Assembly (NCBI RefSeq): GCF_025232395.1
Contig: NZ_CP065938.1
Coordinates: 1,984,001 to 2,048,000 of the forward strand
DNA: 64,000 nucleotides
Source: Taurinivorans muris
GTDB taxonomy: Bacteria > Desulfobacterota > Desulfovibrionia > Desulfovibrionales > Desulfovibrionaceae
Direction of reading: 5' to 3'
Shown here: positions 17,962 to 26,284 of the stretch, piece after piece
Layout of the letters: every line of letters begins with the position of its first letter
Numbering within the stretch: the stretch's first letter is position 1
Position numbers and translations under genes: made by a program
Notes under the pieces: model-generated
The model's database searches: none
Told to the model about the DNA's origin: nothing
The model's input: only the letters and a program-made list of their open reading frames with translations

Positions 17962-18503
17962 ATGAAATCAAGGACTTGTTTTTGTTTATGGAAATTGCCG
18001 GCTAAATCGTCATGCTTGTCAAGTCCGTAAAGGCAGAGGCTTTTTTCGAGTTTTGCCCCGATACTGTTCAGGGCGTAGCGTATGCTGAGTTTCGCGCCTT
18101 CAAAAAGTTTGTCGCCTTTTTCCCTTGCGCCCAAAAGAATGAGGTCCACGCATACGTTTCGGGCGGGTTTTTGTTCCTGCGCAAGGGCGAACCACGCTTG
18201 GGACCTGTCCAAAAACGCCTTGAATGTGGCAGGCACATGGTAAAAATAAATCGGAGCGATAAAAATCGCTTTTTCCGCTTGGAAAAGCTCCTGATAGAAT
18301 TTATCGACCGTATCTTGTTCCTGAAGGCTGAATTTGCATAATCCCTTTTTGTTGTCGCAAAATCCGCAGGCAATGCACGTCTGCAAAAATTCTCTGCAAG
18401 GAAAGAAAATTCGGCTGTCCTGCACCGCATTTCGGATAAGCGAAGCGCAAAAGGCGGAATTGCCGTTCATTCTCGGACTGCAGGAAAAAATGACTGTACT
18501 CAT
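17955..18503 (-). CDS. Flavodoxin-like NAD(P)H-dependent FMN reductase/iron-sulfur flavoprotein
   Basis: A 182-aa flavodoxin-fold protein starting MSTVIFSCSPRMNGNS, the FMN phosphate-binding loop of the NADPH-dependent FMN reductase family. It also has a Cys cluster CIACGFCDNKKGLC (C-x2-C-x2-C and a further Cys) as in archaeal/clostridial iron-sulfur flavoproteins, then FIAPIYFYHVPATFKAFLDRSQ, the second flavin-binding loop. It probably shuttles electrons between ferredoxin and a substrate. The ATG at 18503 is chosen because the flavin loop then sits at the N-terminus, although no SD is obvious. It lies between the metallo-hydrolase and comF on the same strand. Confidence 0.8.
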   Translation of the reverse strand: MSTVIFSCSPRMNGNSAFCASLIRNAVQDSRIFFPCREFLQTCIACGFCDNKKGLCKFSLQEQDTVDKFYQELFQAEKAIFIAPIYFYHVPATFKAFLDRSQAWFALAQEQKPARNVCVDLILLGAREKGDKLFEGAKLSIRYALNSIGAKLEKSLCLYGLDKHDDLAGNFHKQKQVLDFIC

Positions 18504-18531
18504 GGCGGGTTTGATTTTCAGCAGGATATGT

Positions 18532-19149
18532 TCAGATACGCACAAAAGAGTTTTTTATCCGTTCATCGCCGATAGTGGTTTCCGGACCGTGCCCGCAATA
18601 AACGACGGTGTTTTCAGGCAAGGTGTAGAGTTTTTCCCGTATGCTTTTCGCAAGCAGTTCAAAATCTCCCATGGGCAGGTCGGAGCGCCCGATACTGCGG
18701 TAAAAAAGCACGTCGCCGGTAAAAACGATATTCTCGTCTTTGATATAATATGCCAAAGATCCGGGGCTGTGTCCCGGAACATGGCGGACATCAACTTCAA
18801 TGGAGCCGAATTTATGGATACCCTCGGCAAGGGGCACGGGGTGAAATTCATCAACCTTCGGCAAACCGTAACGGACGGCGGAGGAAATCAAAACATCGCT
18901 TATTTCGATATCTTCTTTTCCCGCCATGATGGGCGTATCCATGAAACTTTCCAGTTCCGCACAGCCGTAAACATGGTCGAAGTGCAGGTGCGTAAGCAGA
19001 ATGCCTTGTATTTTCAGTTTTTTGTTTTTTATTTCCGTAAGGATATCGACCATATGTCCGCTCGGGTCGATGATAAGGGCGTCTGTTCCGTTTTGATAGA
19101 GGTGGCAGTTGGTTTCCAACGGTCCCAATGAAAAGGTTAAAACAGGCAT
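18532..19149 (-). CDS. MBL-fold metallo-hydrolase (glyoxalase II-like)
   Basis: A 205-aa metallo-beta-lactamase-fold hydrolase with the binuclear zinc ligands THLHFDHVYG (HxHxDH), HVPGHSPG, FTGDVLF (bridging Asp) and CGHGPETT (final His). This set is characteristic of the small glyoxalase II-like/YcbL branch. The substrate, probably a thioester, is not known. The ATG has AAGGAG seven bases upstream, a strong site. It heads a minus-strand unit with the flavin reductase-like gene and comF. Confidence 0.88.
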   Translation of the reverse strand: MPVLTFSLGPLETNCHLYQNGTDALIIDPSGHMVDILTEIKNKKLKIQGILLTHLHFDHVYGCAELESFMDTPIMAGKEDIEISDVLISSAVRYGLPKVDEFHPVPLAEGIHKFGSIEVDVRHVPGHSPGSLAYYIKDENIVFTGDVLFYRSIGRSDLPMGDFELLAKSIREKLYTLPENTVVYCGHGPETTIGDERIKNSFVRI

Positions 19150-19277
19150 AAAATTCTCCTTGGCAGCTTTTGCGCTGAAAGCTTGAAAGAAAAATTTAAC
19201 AAAATTTTTTTCTTCTGTATAGGGTTTAAATATATAAAATTTTTAGGCGGAGCGGAGGAATTGCGAATTTTGCTCGG

Positions 19278-19306
19278 TTGACATTTAAAAGAAAGCTGTG
19301 TAAAAA
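19278..19306 (+). promoter_or_regulatory. Probable promoter of the 127-aa protein gene
   Basis: Consensus TTGACA at 19278 with TAAAAA 17 bases later, about 65 bases before the ATG, in the divergent gap with the MBL-fold gene. Confidence 0.5.
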
Positions 19307-19369
19307 ATACCTTAGAAACGTGCTGGCGGAAAGCAAAAATGTTTTTTGTTTGGCGTATTCGGAGGCTTT

Positions 19370-19753
19370 ATGGATTTAACAAATGGCAGCCCTATGGAAC
19401 AAGTTTGTTTAAAGCTTGATAACGGCGGTGAAATGAATTTTAAAGGTCGTCTTTTTTCTGAGTCATCTTGGTATGATGAAGACGAAGCCTCTCTCACCAC
19501 GCAAAAATTATACGTGACCGATAGCCATGAACAGGTTTATTCCGTTGTTTCCGGTGACGGAAAAACAAAGGAGCGCCGTGCGTACCGTATCAATATGCAT
19601 GGTGATTCCTGCACCGTGAACAACGGCAGTACGGAAATGACCTTGCCTTTCGATATGCTTATGCTTGCAGTGCGTTCATTGTGCCGTTTGGAAGATGACG
19701 CGACGCCAAGTCTTGAAACTGTTGAAGAGACGCTGCGCGCCGCCAACTGCTAA
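19370..19753 (+). CDS. Small acidic protein of unknown function
   Basis: Not recognised. A 127-aa soluble acidic protein starting MDLTNGSPMEQVCLKLDNGGEMNFKG. The pattern is largely beta-strand (SFSESSWYDEDE region, LYVTDSHEQVYSVVSGDG, AYRINMHGDSCTVNN) with a C-terminal helix (MLMLAVRSLCRLED). GGAGG five bases before the ATG makes the start firm, and a strong terminator follows 43 bases after the stop, so it is an independent monocistronic gene. No membrane segment, signal peptide or cofactor motif is visible. Confidence 0.75.
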   Translation: MDLTNGSPMEQVCLKLDNGGEMNFKGRLFSESSWYDEDEASLTTQKLYVTDSHEQVYSVVSGDGKTKERRAYRINMHGDSCTVNNGSTEMTLPFDMLMLAVRSLCRLEDDATPSLETVEETLRAANC

Positions 19754-19795
19754 CTGAGCCGATTATTTTTTTGAAAGAAATTCACCTTATTTTAT

Positions 19796-19821
19796 ATGGC
19801 TCGCAAGAGCCATTTTTTTTT
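19796..19821 (+). terminator. Intrinsic terminator
   Basis: Seven-base perfect stem ATGGCTC/GAGCCAT, GCAA tetraloop (GNRA class), then eight T. Confidence 0.88.
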
Positions 19822-19849
19822 AAATTGAAAAATATGATTTGAGGAAAGT

Positions 19850-22753
19850 ATGCATAAAGATTTTGCCTTATTGCGCGAAGAGCGTTTAACGGAACTTGGC
19901 GGAACTGCCAGACTTTGGCGGCATAAGAAGACCAGAGCCGAAGTTTTGAGCGTCGTCAACGCCGATGAAAACAAAAGTTTCGGGGTGGCTTTCAGAACTC
20001 CCCCGAAAAATTCGACGGGCGTCGCCCATATTTTGGAACATTCCGTGCTTTGCGGTTCTAAGAAATATCCTGTAAAGGAACCTTTCGTGGAGCTTTTGAA
20101 AAGCTCTTTGCAGACTTTTTTAAATGCCCTCACTTTTCCGGATAAGACGTGTTATCCGGTGGCGAGCACCAATTTGCAGGATTTTTATAATTTGATTGAT
20201 GTGTATTTGGACGCTGTTTTTTATCCCCGCATTGATGAAAACGTGCTTTTGCAGGAGGGCTGGCATATCCATGCCGAGGATACGGATACCGTGAAATGGA
20301 ATTTCAAAGGCGTTGTCTACAATGAAATGAAAGGGGTTTATTCTTCCCCTGATTCCGTGCTTGCGGAAGAAAGCCAGCATTCTGTTTTTCCGGATACCCT
20401 TTACAGTTTGGATTCCGGCGGCAATCCTCCTGAAATTTTAAATTTGACCTATGCGGAGTTTAAAGATTTCCATACACGCTATTATCATCCGAGCAACGCC
20501 CGTTTTTTCTTTTGGGGTGATGACCCGGAAGAGGCTCGTCTTGAAAAGCTTGCGGAACTTTTGAATGATTTCGATTACTTGGACATCAATTCAGCTGTTC
20601 CTTTGCAAAAACGCCTTGACTACGAGCGGAAGATTGAAACATTTTATGCCGCGGAAGAGGACGACGGAAATCCGCGCAGCGCCCATGTCACGGTAAATTG
20701 GCTTTTATGCGAGGGCAAGGACGCGGAAGAAATAATGGTGCTTGAAATGCTTGAGCATATTTTGACGGCGCTTGCAGGTTCTCCGCTTCGCAAAGCCCTG
20801 ATGGATTCCGGACTTGGGGAAGATGTGACAGGCTGCGGTATGGAAACGGATTTGCGCCAAGCCTATTATTCCATCGGGCTCCGTTCTGTTTTGCCCGCGG
20901 ACGGAGATAAAATCGAAATTCTGATTTTGGAAACCTTGGCGGATTTAGCCGAGCGGGGTATAAGCCAAAAAGCCATTGACAGCGCCGTTTCGGCAACAGA
21001 ATTTATTTTGCGTGAAAACAATACGGGCAATTTCCCCCGCGGACTTTCCGCCATGTTTCAAAGCCTCAGCACTTGGCTTTACGGCGAAGACCCGTTTTTG
21101 CCTCTTGCATGGGAAAAGCCCCTTGCAAGCATAAAAAGCCGTTTGGCAAAAGGTGAAAAGGTTTTTGAAAACGCCATTAAAAAATGGTTTTTGGATAATC
21201 CCCACCGTTCTTTGGTTGTGCTTTTGCCCAATTCTTCCCTTGCAAAAGAACGGGAAGAAAAAGAGCGGGCACGCTTGGACAACATTGTCCGTTCATTAAA
21301 TGATAAGGAAAAACAAGAGGTTGTCGCTCTTTCTTCCGCCTTGGTTCTTGCCCAGGCAAAGGAAGACAGCAAAGAAGCCCTTGCGACCATTCCGACCTTG
21401 GGTTTAAACGATATTCCCTTGCAGGGCAAAGAAAATCCTTTGGCTGTGAAGCAAAGCGGCGGTATTACCGTGCTGCGCCATGAAATCGATACCACCGGCA
21501 TTTTATATGTGAAAATTTTATTTCCCCTCGACCATGTCCGTCAAGAAGATTTGCCGTTGCTTTCTCTTTATTGCCGGGCGCTTACGGAAATGGGTACGAA
21601 AAATTACGATTTTGTGGACTTGGGGCTTGAAATATCCGCCCGGACTGGCGGTCTTGATACGGGCGTTTCCGTACACAGCAGGGTTGATGAAGATGAACCG
21701 TTCATGCATCTGCGGATTTCCGCAAAAGTTGTCGAAGAAAAAATCGATACTCTTTATGCGCTGCTGGAAGAGATTTTGCTTCAAACCGATTTTTCCAATA
21801 AGGAACGGTTCGTGCAAATGGTCTGGGAGGACAAGGCGCGTTTTGAGCAGTCCATTGTTCCTGCCGGGCACAGCCTTTTGGCGTCCTATATCAATGGCAT
21901 GTTTTCAAAGCTCGGGTATTTGAACGAAGAAATGAACGGTTTGCCTTATTGGGATTTTATCCGCCAATTGGCAGATACGGTACAGGATGATTTTGCAGAC
22001 ATCGAGGCTCGCCTGAACGCTTTGCATGCAAGCATTCTGAGCAAAGTTAAAACAGTGCTCAGCCTTACCGGTACGGAACAGCTCATCGCAAAAGGGGAAA
22101 GGCTTGCCGCTCTGTTGGAAGGCTTCGCCGATGTTTCCCGTCCCGTTCCTGACCGCAGTTACGCTTTCAAAAAACAAGCGGCGGGACTCCTTTTGCCTGC
22201 GCAAGTCAATTATGTGGGGCTTGGGGCGGATTTGAAAAAAAACGGTTATGTTTTTCATGGTTCTTCCCATGTGATCACCCGCTTTTTACGGATGGGCTAT
22301 CTGTGGGACAGGGTGCGTGTGCAGGGCGGCGCCTACGGAGCGTTTGTACGGTATACGCGGAATGCGGGAACGCTGGCTTTTGTTTCCTACCGCGACCCCA
22401 ATGTGGAAAGAACCCTTGCCGTATATAAAGATACCGCCAATTACCTGGGCAATCTGACCTTGAGCCGAGAAGAGCTGACAAAAGCCATTGTCGGGGCGAT
22501 CGGCGACATTGATACGTATTTGCTGCCTTCGGCAAAAGGGAACGCGGCGCTTTGGGAATATATGACAGGGTATACGAAAGCGATGCGCGAGCAAGTACGG
22601 GCGGAAGTTTTAGGTACGATGCCCGCTGATTTCCATGATTTTGCGCCGTATTTGCAAAAGGCTCTCGACGGGGGCGTTGAAACGGCTTTGGGCGGCGGAC
22701 AAGTGCAGGAATATGCCGCAAAAGCAAATTGGAACATCATTAAATTATTATGA
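19850..22753 (+). CDS. M16C-family metallopeptidase (presequence-protease-like)
   Basis: A 967-aa zinc peptidase of the insulinase superfamily, M16C branch. The inverted zinc motif HILEH is at residues 60-64 and the distal zinc ligand is expected in VVYNEMKGVYSS. It has the usual four-domain length, with NTGNFPRGLSAMF and GGAYGAFVRY typical of PreP/Cym1-like enzymes. These enzymes degrade free peptides in a closed chamber. It has no signal peptide, so it is probably cytoplasmic. GAGGAAAGT precedes the ATG. It may share a transcript with iorAB, 51 bases downstream. Confidence 0.92.
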   Translation: MHKDFALLREERLTELGGTARLWRHKKTRAEVLSVVNADENKSFGVAFRTPPKNSTGVAHILEHSVLCGSKKYPVKEPFVELLKSSLQTFLNALTFPDKTCYPVASTNLQDFYNLIDVYLDAVFYPRIDENVLLQEGWHIHAEDTDTVKWNFKGVVYNEMKGVYSSPDSVLAEESQHSVFPDTLYSLDSGGNPPEILNLTYAEFKDFHTRYYHPSNARFFFWGDDPEEARLEKLAELLNDFDYLDINSAVPLQKRLDYERKIETFYAAEEDDGNPRSAHVTVNWLLCEGKDAEEIMVLEMLEHILTALAGSPLRKALMDSGLGEDVTGCGMETDLRQAYYSIGLRSVLPADGDKIEILILETLADLAERGISQKAIDSAVSATEFILRENNTGNFPRGLSAMFQSLSTWLYGEDPFLPLAWEKPLASIKSRLAKGEKVFENAIKKWFLDNPHRSLVVLLPNSSLAKEREEKERARLDNIVRSLNDKEKQEVVALSSALVLAQAKEDSKEALATIPTLGLNDIPLQGKENPLAVKQSGGITVLRHEIDTTGILYVKILFPLDHVRQEDLPLLSLYCRALTEMGTKNYDFVDLGLEISARTGGLDTGVSVHSRVDEDEPFMHLRISAKVVEEKIDTLYALLEEILLQTDFSNKERFVQMVWEDKARFEQSIVPAGHSLLASYINGMFSKLGYLNEEMNGLPYWDFIRQLADTVQDDFADIEARLNALHASILSKVKTVLSLTGTEQLIAKGERLAALLEGFADVSRPVPDRSYAFKKQAAGLLLPAQVNYVGLGADLKKNGYVFHGSSHVITRFLRMGYLWDRVRVQGGAYGAFVRYTRNAGTLAFVSYRDPNVERTLAVYKDTANYLGNLTLSREELTKAIVGAIGDIDTYLLPSAKGNAALWEYMTGYTKAMREQVRAEVLGTMPADFHDFAPYLQKALDGGVETALGGGQVQEYAAKANWNIIKLL

Positions 22754-22804
22754 GATAGTTACAAAGGGGCAGACAAACGCTCCTTTTCCATTCGGTGGGC
22801 TTAT

Positions 22805-25300
22805 ATGCGAAAACTTTGTGAAGAGCGGGAAAATACTCCCCATGTCGTACAGGGCAATATCGCTTTTGCCAGCGGCTGCGTGCGCGCGGGCATTGACGCC
22901 GTAGAGGGGTATCCCGGAACACCAAGCACGGAAGTGATAGATAAGGGCTTGGCAAAGGTTCAGGATAAAATACGGGTCGGCTGGGCTGTGAACGAAGCTG
23001 TGGCGGCGGGCATGGGCGTAGGCGCGAGCCTTGCGGGCAAAGACGCGGTTGTGACCATGAAAATACCGGGCGTATTTCAAGCGGGCGATGTGTTTACTTC
23101 TGCTTCAACGTACAGCGTCGGACGCGGGGGCTTGGTTTTTTATGTCGCGAGCGATTTTGCGCCCAATTCGACGCAGCATCTTGTTGACCCGCGATATTTG
23201 TATAAAAGCTGTTTTCTTCCTGTTTTTGAGCCGCGCAACCACCAGGAAATGCATGAAGCCGCTAAAATTGCCGTGGAAATTTCCCGTACGTTTAAAACGG
23301 CGGCGGTTGTGCATGCGAGCGGTTTGCTTTGCCACAGCGAAGGGCTGATACGCCTTATTCCTCAGGAAAAGCGGGAAGAAGCGCCAGTGGATGATTTCAG
23401 GGCGATGAATTCTTTGCCGAACAATGCCCGTAAGTCTTATGACCGGATTATGGACGAGCGCATGCCGCAGCTTGCCGATTTTGTGGAAAACAGCCCGCTG
23501 AACAAGGAATATGCTGGAACGGGCAAAAAGGGCGTTATCACGTATGGGTCCGGTTCTTTGTATATGGAAGAATACCGTGCTGTCGTGGATAGCGGGATTG
23601 ATGTGCTTTCTTTGGCTTTTACCAATCCTTTGCCCATGGAGAAGATCAAAGCCTTTGTTTCCCGTATTCATGCCCGAGGCGGAAACGTGTACGTGCTTGA
23701 GGACGGATACAGGTTTGTGGAGGAACATTGCCGGATGGCGGGGCTTAACGTTATCGGCAAGCCTTTGTACAATAAAAATACGGAATGGAATTTCGCAGGC
23801 ATTACAGAATTTTTAGGCGGCACGGTCGAAAACATTCAGCCTGATTTAATGCCTATGCCCCGTCCGCCCATGATTTGTGCGGGCTGTCCTTACCGTTTGA
23901 CTGGTCTTCTGCTCAGCCGCATGCGCAGGCAGGGCAAGATAGAAGCGATTTTCGGCGATATTGGCTGCAACACCCTGCTTTATTTCATGGGGGCTTCTGA
24001 TACGTGTCTTGCCATGGGGGCAAGCGAAAGCATGCGCGCTGGTTTTGTGAATGTCAAACCTGATTCGCAGGGAAAGGTCGTCAGTATTTTGGGTGACGGC
24101 ACAGAGTGCCATTCAGGACTTGACGCCACGCGAAACAGCTTGTTCCGTCACATCGGCGGTTTGAAAATCATTCTTGACAACGAATGGATAGGCATGACTG
24201 GAGGACAGCCAAGCCCGACCTCCCCGGTCAATTTAGGGGGGCAGGCTTCGCCCTTTAAGCTTGAGCAGGCTTTGGAGGCGGAGGGAGCGGAAGTCATCGG
24301 CGCAAGCGCTTACGATTATAAAGAGTTGCAGGCAAAATTGAAAGAAGCGCTGGAAAAGGCGGAACAGGGCGACAGGCTTGTTGTTTTGGTTGTGAAAGGC
24401 ACGTGCATACGCAAAGTGCCGGCAAGCGAAAAAAAGGCGCGTCCGGAGCTTGACCCTGCGAAATGCGTTTCTTGCGGGTCTTGTTTGATTTGTCCCGGAA
24501 TTGCTTTTGACAGCAAGAAAAAACCTGATTGGAACAATCTGTGCACTTCCTGCGCGGGCGGTCGTGCCGCTTGTATGGAAATGTGCCCGCGCGGGGCGAT
24601 AAGCCAAGCGGACAGAGAAATTTGCGTGCGGCGCCGCGGGCAGAATGAAGAGCTTTTTACTGCTCCCGATGAAATTTTTTGCAGTGAAGTGCAAAGGGAA
24701 AAGCTTCCTGAACGCTTAAGTCTTGCTATCCGAGGCGTTGGCGGACAAGGTAATTTATTCTTCGGCAAGGTGCTTGCGCAGCTTGCTTTTTTAGCCGGTT
24801 ACGACAAAGAAAACATTGTCAAAGGCGAAACCCACGGCATGGCGCAAATGGGCGGTCCGGTAATCAGCACGTTTGCCTGCGGGCATGCTTATAGTCCGGA
24901 GCTTGCCCCTTGTTCTGCCGATTGCTTGATTGTTATGGAAAAAAGTGAAGTTTTACGTCCCGGTTTTCTTTCCATGCTGAAAAAAGGCGGCACGATACTG
25001 CTGGCGGAAACGAAAGTCTTGCCTCAGGGGCAGACAATGGATAAATATCCGGGCGACAGCGCCATTGCCGAAGTTTTAAAAGGTTTTCAGGTCCGTTCCG
25101 TCGATGTGCTGGCAAAGGCGCTCAGTCTCGGGGATAAGCAAGGCAAATGCGCAAATATCGTCATGCTTGGCGTTTTAAGTAAAACCGCACCTTTTTGTGA
25201 AATTCCGGAAAGTCTGTGGCTGAAAGCTTTGCAGGGATTAAGTCCGAAAGCGGAACTTTGGGAAAGAAACTATAAAGCTTTCATGCTCGGCAGAGAATAG
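22805..25300 (+). CDS. iorAB: Indolepyruvate:ferredoxin oxidoreductase, alpha and beta subunits fused
   Basis: An 831-aa single polypeptide. Residues 1-about 540 correspond to IorA: GYPGTPSTE (pyrimidine domain), the TPP-binding GDIGCNTL and GDGTECHSG, and ICAGCPYR. Residues about 555-615 hold two Cys-rich ferredoxin-like clusters (CVSCGSCLICPG, CTSCAGGRAACMEMCP). Residues about 645-831 correspond to IorB: IRGVGGQGNLFFGKVLA and KGETHGMAQMGGPV. Normally these are two genes. The enzyme oxidatively decarboxylates aryl pyruvates from aromatic amino-acid transamination to aryl-acetyl-CoA, reducing ferredoxin. The spacing of the clusters differs from the usual C-x2-C-x2-C-x3-C pattern (one has C-x6-C), so their geometry may be modified. 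Confidence 0.92.
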   Translation: MRKLCEERENTPHVVQGNIAFASGCVRAGIDAVEGYPGTPSTEVIDKGLAKVQDKIRVGWAVNEAVAAGMGVGASLAGKDAVVTMKIPGVFQAGDVFTSASTYSVGRGGLVFYVASDFAPNSTQHLVDPRYLYKSCFLPVFEPRNHQEMHEAAKIAVEISRTFKTAAVVHASGLLCHSEGLIRLIPQEKREEAPVDDFRAMNSLPNNARKSYDRIMDERMPQLADFVENSPLNKEYAGTGKKGVITYGSGSLYMEEYRAVVDSGIDVLSLAFTNPLPMEKIKAFVSRIHARGGNVYVLEDGYRFVEEHCRMAGLNVIGKPLYNKNTEWNFAGITEFLGGTVENIQPDLMPMPRPPMICAGCPYRLTGLLLSRMRRQGKIEAIFGDIGCNTLLYFMGASDTCLAMGASESMRAGFVNVKPDSQGKVVSILGDGTECHSGLDATRNSLFRHIGGLKIILDNEWIGMTGGQPSPTSPVNLGGQASPFKLEQALEAEGAEVIGASAYDYKELQAKLKEALEKAEQGDRLVVLVVKGTCIRKVPASEKKARPELDPAKCVSCGSCLICPGIAFDSKKKPDWNNLCTSCAGGRAACMEMCPRGAISQADREICVRRRGQNEELFTAPDEIFCSEVQREKLPERLSLAIRGVGGQGNLFFGKVLAQLAFLAGYDKENIVKGETHGMAQMGGPVISTFACGHAYSPELAPCSADCLIVMEKSEVLRPGFLSMLKKGGTILLAETKVLPQGQTMDKYPGDSAIAEVLKGFQVRSVDVLAKALSLGDKQGKCANIVMLGVLSKTAPFCEIPESLWLKALQGLSPKAELWERNYKAFMLGRE

Positions 25301-25324
25301 TTCTTGAATACGGAAAGGACAAAT

Positions 25325-25774
25325 ATGCAGGCGATACGCTTGGCTGTGCAGGAAAATCGTGCCGAAGTCGAGGCTGTTGCCGAGGACGCTTACAGCCTCT
25401 ATCTTGAGCGTATGGATAAAAAGCCTTTTCCCATGCTTGATGATTATGAAGTCCATATTTCCGGAAAGCATGTCCATGTGCTTGAAGAGCAAGGGCGGAT
25501 TGTCGCTTATGTTGTGCTCATTCCGGAGGATGACAAAACGCTGCTGCTTGATAATATTGGCGTTCGCTCTTGTTTTCAAAAGAAAGGATATGGTAAAAAA
25601 CTCACGCTGTTTGCCGAGCGGTGGGCGAAAGAGCGGGGCTATGGCAGAATAATCCTCTATACCGATGTCATTATGCATGAAAACCTTGCCTGGTATCCCG
25701 CTCTTGATTATACGCAAACGCATAGGGTTCGGGAAAAGGGCTATGACAGGGTTTATTTTGAAAAGAACGTATAA
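25325..25774 (+). CDS. GNAT-family N-acetyltransferase
   Basis: A 149-aa GNAT acyltransferase. It has the acetyl-CoA motif LLLDNIGVRSCFQKKGYGKKLTLFAE (beta4 with the Q/RxxGxG/A loop QKKGYGK) and the C-terminal LYTDVIMHENLAWYPALDYTQ typical of small-molecule or protein N-acetyltransferases. The ATG at 25325 is supported by AAGGAC upstream. It follows iorAB by 24 bases and is probably co-transcribed. It converges with the CPBP protease gene across 36 bases. Substrate unknown. Confidence 0.87.
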   Translation: MQAIRLAVQENRAEVEAVAEDAYSLYLERMDKKPFPMLDDYEVHISGKHVHVLEEQGRIVAYVVLIPEDDKTLLLDNIGVRSCFQKKGYGKKLTLFAERWAKERGYGRIILYTDVIMHENLAWYPALDYTQTHRVREKGYDRVYFEKNV

Positions 25775-25810
25775 TGCTTTAATGCGGCGATAGAGTAAGG
25801 TTATATTGAA

Positions 25811-26284
25811 TTAAAAGTAAAAAAATGTGAAATTATACCAAAAATGCATTCCGATACAGACATAAGGATTTTTATATTTATCCCATAACATGCCGAAAAT
25901 CATCGCGGGAAAGAAAACAAGCGCCGCCATGGCGGCAGGTTGCCGAAAGAGGTGGAAAAGAGCGAAAAATACGCTGGTCACAATGCAGGACACTGAAACG
26001 GAATATAATTTTTTGTTGTGCAGTAACGTATTCAGCTGCTCTTGAATAAGAACCCGCCATGTCAATTCTTCCATGAAGGCAATCCAAATGAGTTTCAATA
26101 CGCTTGTCTTGTTTAGAGGATGAAAGAAATATCCTGTCCCTCCCAAAAGGAAAGCGAGGAGTATCGGAAACGATACATAGTTTTTCAGGTGTTTCGGAGG
26201 AATAAAAAAAGAATATGTTTCCAAAAACAATTCTATGAAAGTATTCCTCCAAATTTTTACTATTTCCATATTCCTCCGAGACAT
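25811..26284 (-). CDS. Small CPBP (Rce1-like) glutamic intramembrane protease, candidate C-terminal sorting protease
   Basis: A 157-aa multi-pass membrane protein with all three CPBP/Abi motifs: EELTWR (Glu72-Glu73, Arg77), FALFH (Phe107 to His111) and HFWYN (His147 to Asn151). Three to four hydrophobic helices frame them. It is the last gene of the type II secretion operon, its start overlapping the TPR lipoprotein gene by 25 bases. Small CPBP proteases (MrtX, MrtJ, MrtS types) have been proposed from comparative genomics to process C-terminal sorting tails with an invariant Cys. Two proteins with such a tail are encoded 13-20 kb away in the same gene block, so I infer they are its substrates. 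An alternative start is the ATG at 26269 (GGAGG three bases upstream). Confidence 0.85.
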   Translation of the reverse strand: MSRRNMEIVKIWRNTFIELFLETYSFFIPPKHLKNYVSFPILLAFLLGGTGYFFHPLNKTSVLKLIWIAFMEELTWRVLIQEQLNTLLHNKKLYSVSVSCIVTSVFFALFHLFRQPAAMAALVFFPAMIFGMLWDKYKNPYVCIGMHFWYNFTFFYF

